DNA from: Paramecium octaurelia
Lineage: Eukaryota > Ciliophora > Oligohymenophorea > Peniculida > Parameciidae
Assembly (NCBI GenBank): GCA_905182995.1
Contig: CAJJDP010000126.1
Coordinates: 125,762-189,761 of the forward strand
Reading direction: 5' to 3'
DNA length: 64,000 nt
The notes under the pieces are model-generated. The model did not search any database and had not been told where the DNA came from. It saw only the letters and a program-made list of their open reading frames with translations. The translations under genes and the position numbers were made by a program. Below, one piece after another: positions 60,156 through 64,000 of this stretch (the first letter of the stretch is position 1; every line of letters starts with the position of its first letter).

Positions 60156-62426
60156 GGTATTTGTTAATACGTTTCAGTTAATTTGAGTCCTTTTCTAGCA
60201 TCCTCATACTATTTAGCCATTTGTTCAGTTTATTAAATCAATTAATTTAATTTTTATAGGGCATCTGATCCTGGCCGATTATTTTCAGCCAATTAAGCTA
60301 TGTTTTTGCTTAGAGTTTAAAGCTATTGCATTGCGTTATCAATGAAAGCATTAAAATTAATCAATTTAGTTTAGTCTATGAATTACATGTCATTAAAGTA
60401 TTAAATTACCTTATCAAATATTTGGATAACTCCTTAAGACATCTTAGGTAATTCATCTTAATAAAGTTAACCAATTTGGTCCTTTAGATACTCATTAGTT
60501 GTATTTTAAACTAATTGTGTACACTTGTAATATAAATTAACATTTACTTCATTTTGATTTATTTATTGATTTGCCAACAATTTCAGATGAGTATCTATCC
60601 TATCATCAATTAATTATTCAAAATAGTTTTAATTAAAATTATCCATCAGAAAGTTTTCACATGTTTGCTGATATAACTCTAAATTTTAGTTAACTACGTA
60701 TTCCATTTGACCTTCTAATTAACATAAATCATATTTAAATTGCTATTCTAATTTAAGTAATGCTTATTAATCATTTTATCCTTATTTATCAATTTCCTTC
60801 TTTACCTAAGCTTCTATCAAATCTTTGATATCAAAAATGAATGTAATGTCTTCAATTAGATCTTTTTTCACATCATTACTTATCATTTGGAGTTGCTACT
60901 ATTGTTAACATTGTTAAACTTTTGGAATCAATTCATTTTCTATAATTTCATTCGCCTTGACCACGGGATCAAATTGATTCTAACTGCTATTATTGTAATT
61001 GGTATTATTATTGCTATTAATTTCCCACTTTTATTACTATTACAATTGTTGCATATCCTCCTCTTTTATATAAGGAGGAGGAATTAAATGAGATTATTAA
61101 ATAATACTCGAACCTTGCTTTTTCGAAGTATTTTAATCGTAAAGTTAAAGTAAATTCTCTGGTAGAATAACACCAAGGACAAGATCACTATAAAACCAAC
61201 ATAATTCAATTTTATCCTTCTTCTCTGATTGCAATCCAAAAATATAGGGTAATTCATGATCTGTGAATTCTAAATCTTAATTTTAGAAATCTTTAAATCC
61301 TTATTGAAATTCAATGTATTCCTTTTCAGATTCACATTTATTTCCACCATTTAAGAACTTTGTTGTCTACTCAGGTGGTATTATGAATTGTATAAAAAAT
61401 GCTGAGGTTGAACTCTCCTTGACAAATTTTTTGATATGCTTAATCTTGCTCTATTCTCTCTTCTAAATCTAATAGGGATGATAATTAACTTAATTACTTA
61501 AGATTGGTTCAGTTGAGCTACATAAATCTGCACAGTCATGTCTTGTGCCTAATAAAGGATGAAAAGAAAGTTTTGTGTTGAATCTATTTAGAAATCAAAT
61601 AATTCTATATGCTATTTGCTTCAATGTTTTAAAGATATAAAGTACCTTGAATTGAATTTAAATTTCACAGATTCATTTGGCAATAGACTTGATGTATGTA
61701 GGTCTTCTTTGTCAAAAGTCCAAAAGATAACCCTCTTTTATGATGTGATTGTAAAAAGAGCTATTTAGTTATTATGCTCAAACAACTAGAATTTCAAAGG
61801 TTCTGATTCTGTATATTTAAGATTGTGTTCATTAATGAGTTACAATGTCTTCGAATTGAAAACCTATAATTTGGAATCTTGGGTGAGTATGAATATGTAT
61901 TTTAAACATCTTGAAATTATCACCTATTTAGCCATTTGCTTGAGTTATTATTTAATAAATTTATTGTCTAATTGGATTAGATATATTTATGTATTATCAA
62001 CTAAAACTGCTCCTATTTATTGTGAGCAATATAATTTAGGTGATTATAATCCTTCTATTTTTAGTTCATTATTCAAAGAAAATTTATATTGGTAGTCAAT
62101 TTTGTAAAACTATATATCCACCTAATTTTGGATGATTATCAAATAATATGACTGTGCAAAATACGCCAGAGCAAAATCTGATATCTCTTAATCTGTATTC
62201 AGATAATATTTTTCATAGCTATCAATAAAGGAGACTAAGTAAAGACACTTTGAAGACTTTTTGCAAACAAAGAGATAATCCAAACTTTTGATTTCTAAGG
62301 CATGATAATTTTCAACATCAGAAACATCAACAGTCTCTGAATCTATTATTGTGTTTTAATTCGATGCACATGTGTACCTATCTTTTAAATCAGAACTTAC
62401 TTGTAATGATTAATGTTTGAGGACAT
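59828..62426 (-). CDS. WD40-like protein with C-terminal helical domain, EDC4-like
   Basis: 839 aa with introns of 23, 27 and 29 nt; spliced length is a multiple of three. It starts MSSNINHYKYTCASNQN. The first 350 residues are beta-rich with WD40-like strand repeats (YLFVCKKSSKCLYLVSFID, YIFILTQDSKLQVFNSKTLQ, IALFTITSQKRVIFWTFDKED, FLFILYQAQDMTVQIYVAQL). A low-complexity linker follows (HLIPPPYIKEEDMQQLQ), then a long alpha-helical region (LIDDRIDTHLKLLANQQ, NAFIDNAMQQLQTLSKNIA). A block of 21 Gln encoded by TAA interrupts the helical region. The order propeller, Ser/Gln linker, helical C-terminus recalls EDC4/Ge-1 of the mRNA decapping complex, but the motifs are not diagnostic. Confidence 0.7.
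60092..60154 (-). repeat. (TAA)21 microsatellite encoding polyglutamine
   Basis: On the plus strand TTA is repeated without interruption 21 times from 60092 to 60154. It lies in frame inside the gene at 59828-62426, where the minus strand reads CCT then TAA x21 then AAT. Under the ciliate code this is Pro, 21 Gln, Asn; under the standard code it would be 21 stops. Confidence 0.92.
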
Positions 62427-62563
62427 ATAAATGGATAAATAAATAATATTTAATATATTGTCAATAATATTAAATAACTTTAAATATATTCGTAATGTAA
62501 GGATAGAACAATGTATTAAGATTGGATTATTATAACATAGTGACAACGCATATATAGTAGTAA

Positions 62564-64000
62564 TCAGATTAGAAACTTCTCTAAAACTTGACTCTGAATC
62601 AGTAGCATTTCCATTATTTCAAATTGATTCTTTTGTGCTATGATGTAATTGTTTTAAATACTTTTGCTGATGTTTTATTATTGCATAATGGATTTAGGAA
62701 TTCCCTAAGGATTCATCATTTAATGCTAAGTTAGACTTTGAGACAAATATTCTTGCCCAGCATTAAATAATAAATTGTCTGAGAAATTAGATATGGCATT
62801 TAATTTAGCATTGAGAGTGTTTTCAGAATAGAATAATTCCTTCTAAAGTTGATTTAAGTCGATGGCAATAGATTCTGGGTTCAAATTATCTATTTTATCC
62901 ACAAGACTTTTGTACTATTTGCCAAAATAAAGAGCATCTCCTAGTAAGTGATTCTAGGATTAATTAATGTTATTACAATAATAGCTTAATTTTCCTTTAA
63001 TTCATGTCTTAGATGATTAAGTTCTTTCTCCTTATTTTATTAAATCTAATTGCATTATGCTTGATAATAAGCAAATGTCTCTTGTTTTTAATTCTCAAAT
63101 TGCTATTAGCATAACTCAAGTGTATTCTAATTTAAATGATATGATACTTAGAAATGCTCCAAACTCGATTTCAATTAAGCATTTTCATCCTCGTATTCAT
63201 GAAATAGAGTATTGTATTATTCCTTCTCTTCTTGATGGATTATATCATTCTAATTTAGCGTATCCAATGATTAGGATAACTTTTCAATCTAAATAGTAAT
63301 TAATTTAAATTTTTACTTCTTCCTCTTTTAATTTCAACTCCTGCTTTATAGATGCAATTTGTCCATTTAGATCTTAAAGTTAAGTCTAATATTATTAATT
63401 AGTGTTCTATAATTTAGAGATTTGTTCATTTAATTTGCTTATCAGTTATTTTTTCTATTCCAATTCATCTATCTAAAACTTAATGATTTTTTAGGAGCCA
63501 GATCCATTATTAGGCTATTATGCCGATTTAAATTTATCACTGATAATGTAGGAATCTTTATTGTTCTTATTATTTGAAATAGGGGTTTTGCAGGTGTCGA
63601 AATTGCAGCTACTTATTCGATGATGATGTGATTTATTAAAAGACTTTTGTGTACTGTTGGGATCGGGCTTGAACTTGTTTTGAATTTTAGCTAATTTTTT
63701 ATTCAACACATCTATTTGTGAACCTGAAAATGACTTTGATTTCACTTCTTCTATGATTTCAGACACAATATTAACGATATCTTTAACCATCGATGAGAAT
63801 TAAGATGATTAATCATGACTATTTTCTTATCTCTCAACTGTAGGTCGTTAATTTAGTTCTTGTATTAAGAGAAAGATCATATACTTCAGTAAGATCAGAT
63901 CTGTACTTCTATAAAAGTCATAACACGTTTGTGCATTATCTAAACAGAAAAGCTTCATTTTAGCAATTATGGCTGCACACGTATTGTGATCATTCTCTTT
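62564..64000 (-). CDS. Coiled-coil protein, 5' end beyond the window
   Basis: From the ATG at 63788-63790 (MVKDIVNIVSEIIEEVK) to TGA 62564-62566 the product is 384 aa with introns of 28, 21 and 23 nt. The same frame stays open from 63790 to the window end (ENDHNTCAAIIAKM, TVERQENSHDQSSQF), so the true start may lie outside. A long coiled coil covers most of the middle (KKQLISKLNEQISKLQNT, LKLKEEEIEKLSQSLDTLNQ, KELNHLRHELKENQ), followed by a helical, Gln-rich C-terminus (NAKLNAISNFSDNLLF; EIMEMLLIQSQVLEKFLI). No family recognised. Confidence 0.72.

Noticed and set aside
1..64000. CRISPR arrays, insertion sequences, rRNA and tRNA genes
   Set aside because: No regularly spaced repeats, terminal inverted repeats with transposase, or recognisable RNA folds were seen; CRISPR would not be expected in a ciliate nucleus. 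A tRNA scan could still find a tRNA I missed.

Overview
The window is macronuclear-type DNA of a ciliate, most likely a Paramecium. The genome is very AT-rich. Genes that can be recognised independently (ribosomal proteins eL31 and eL42, an FCP1/SCP-type phosphatase, SDS22-like LRR protein, kinesin, four-domain cation channel, hybrid histidine kinase, EngB GTPase) only read through if TAA and TAG are glutamine and TGA is the sole stop. They also need very small introns, mostly 19-30 nt, of the form gta...tag or gta...aag. Intergenic distances are often below 100 bp. All coordinates given for genes span from start codon to stop codon and include the introns. Exon structure was worked out by hand and checked, for most genes, by the spliced length being a multiple of three. 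Layout, left to right. 1-5.7 kb: a partial minus-strand gene, a PX-domain gene, and the eL31 gene present twice in a perfect 1349-bp direct repeat separated by a single N, which is most likely an unmerged contig overlap. 5.7-16.8 kb: FCP1/SCP-like phosphatase, coiled-coil protein, pterin-carbinolamine dehydratase-like protein with two altered catalytic positions, several small ciliate proteins, eL42, a large B-box-like coiled-coil protein, a degenerate locus with in-frame UGAs. 17-31 kb: cyclin, a 1164-aa unknown protein, an SDS22-like PP1 regulator, a hybrid histidine kinase, a probably mitochondrial EngB GTPase, a CENP-B/Tc5-like helix-turn-helix protein, an EF-hand protein, a coiled-coil protein. 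31-42 kb: two tandem paralogous giant membrane proteins with a PAS-like segment, then a degenerate or unresolved membrane-protein locus. 42-53.3 kb: a run of minus-strand genes: GATase-like protein, two tiny genes, a 6.3-kb four-domain voltage-gated cation channel whose selectivity ring reads D-D-D-D, and a kinesin. 54-64 kb: coiled-coil and Q-rich proteins, a frame with one internal UGA, a small polytopic membrane protein, a WD40/EDC4-like protein carrying 21 consecutive TAA glutamine codons, and a coiled-coil gene running off the right edge. Several genes (kinesin, cation channel, EF-hand protein, coiled-coil proteins) are of the kinds that act in cilia and the cortex, but nothing shows they form one functional unit. 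No rRNA, tRNA, CRISPR array or insertion sequence was recognised.
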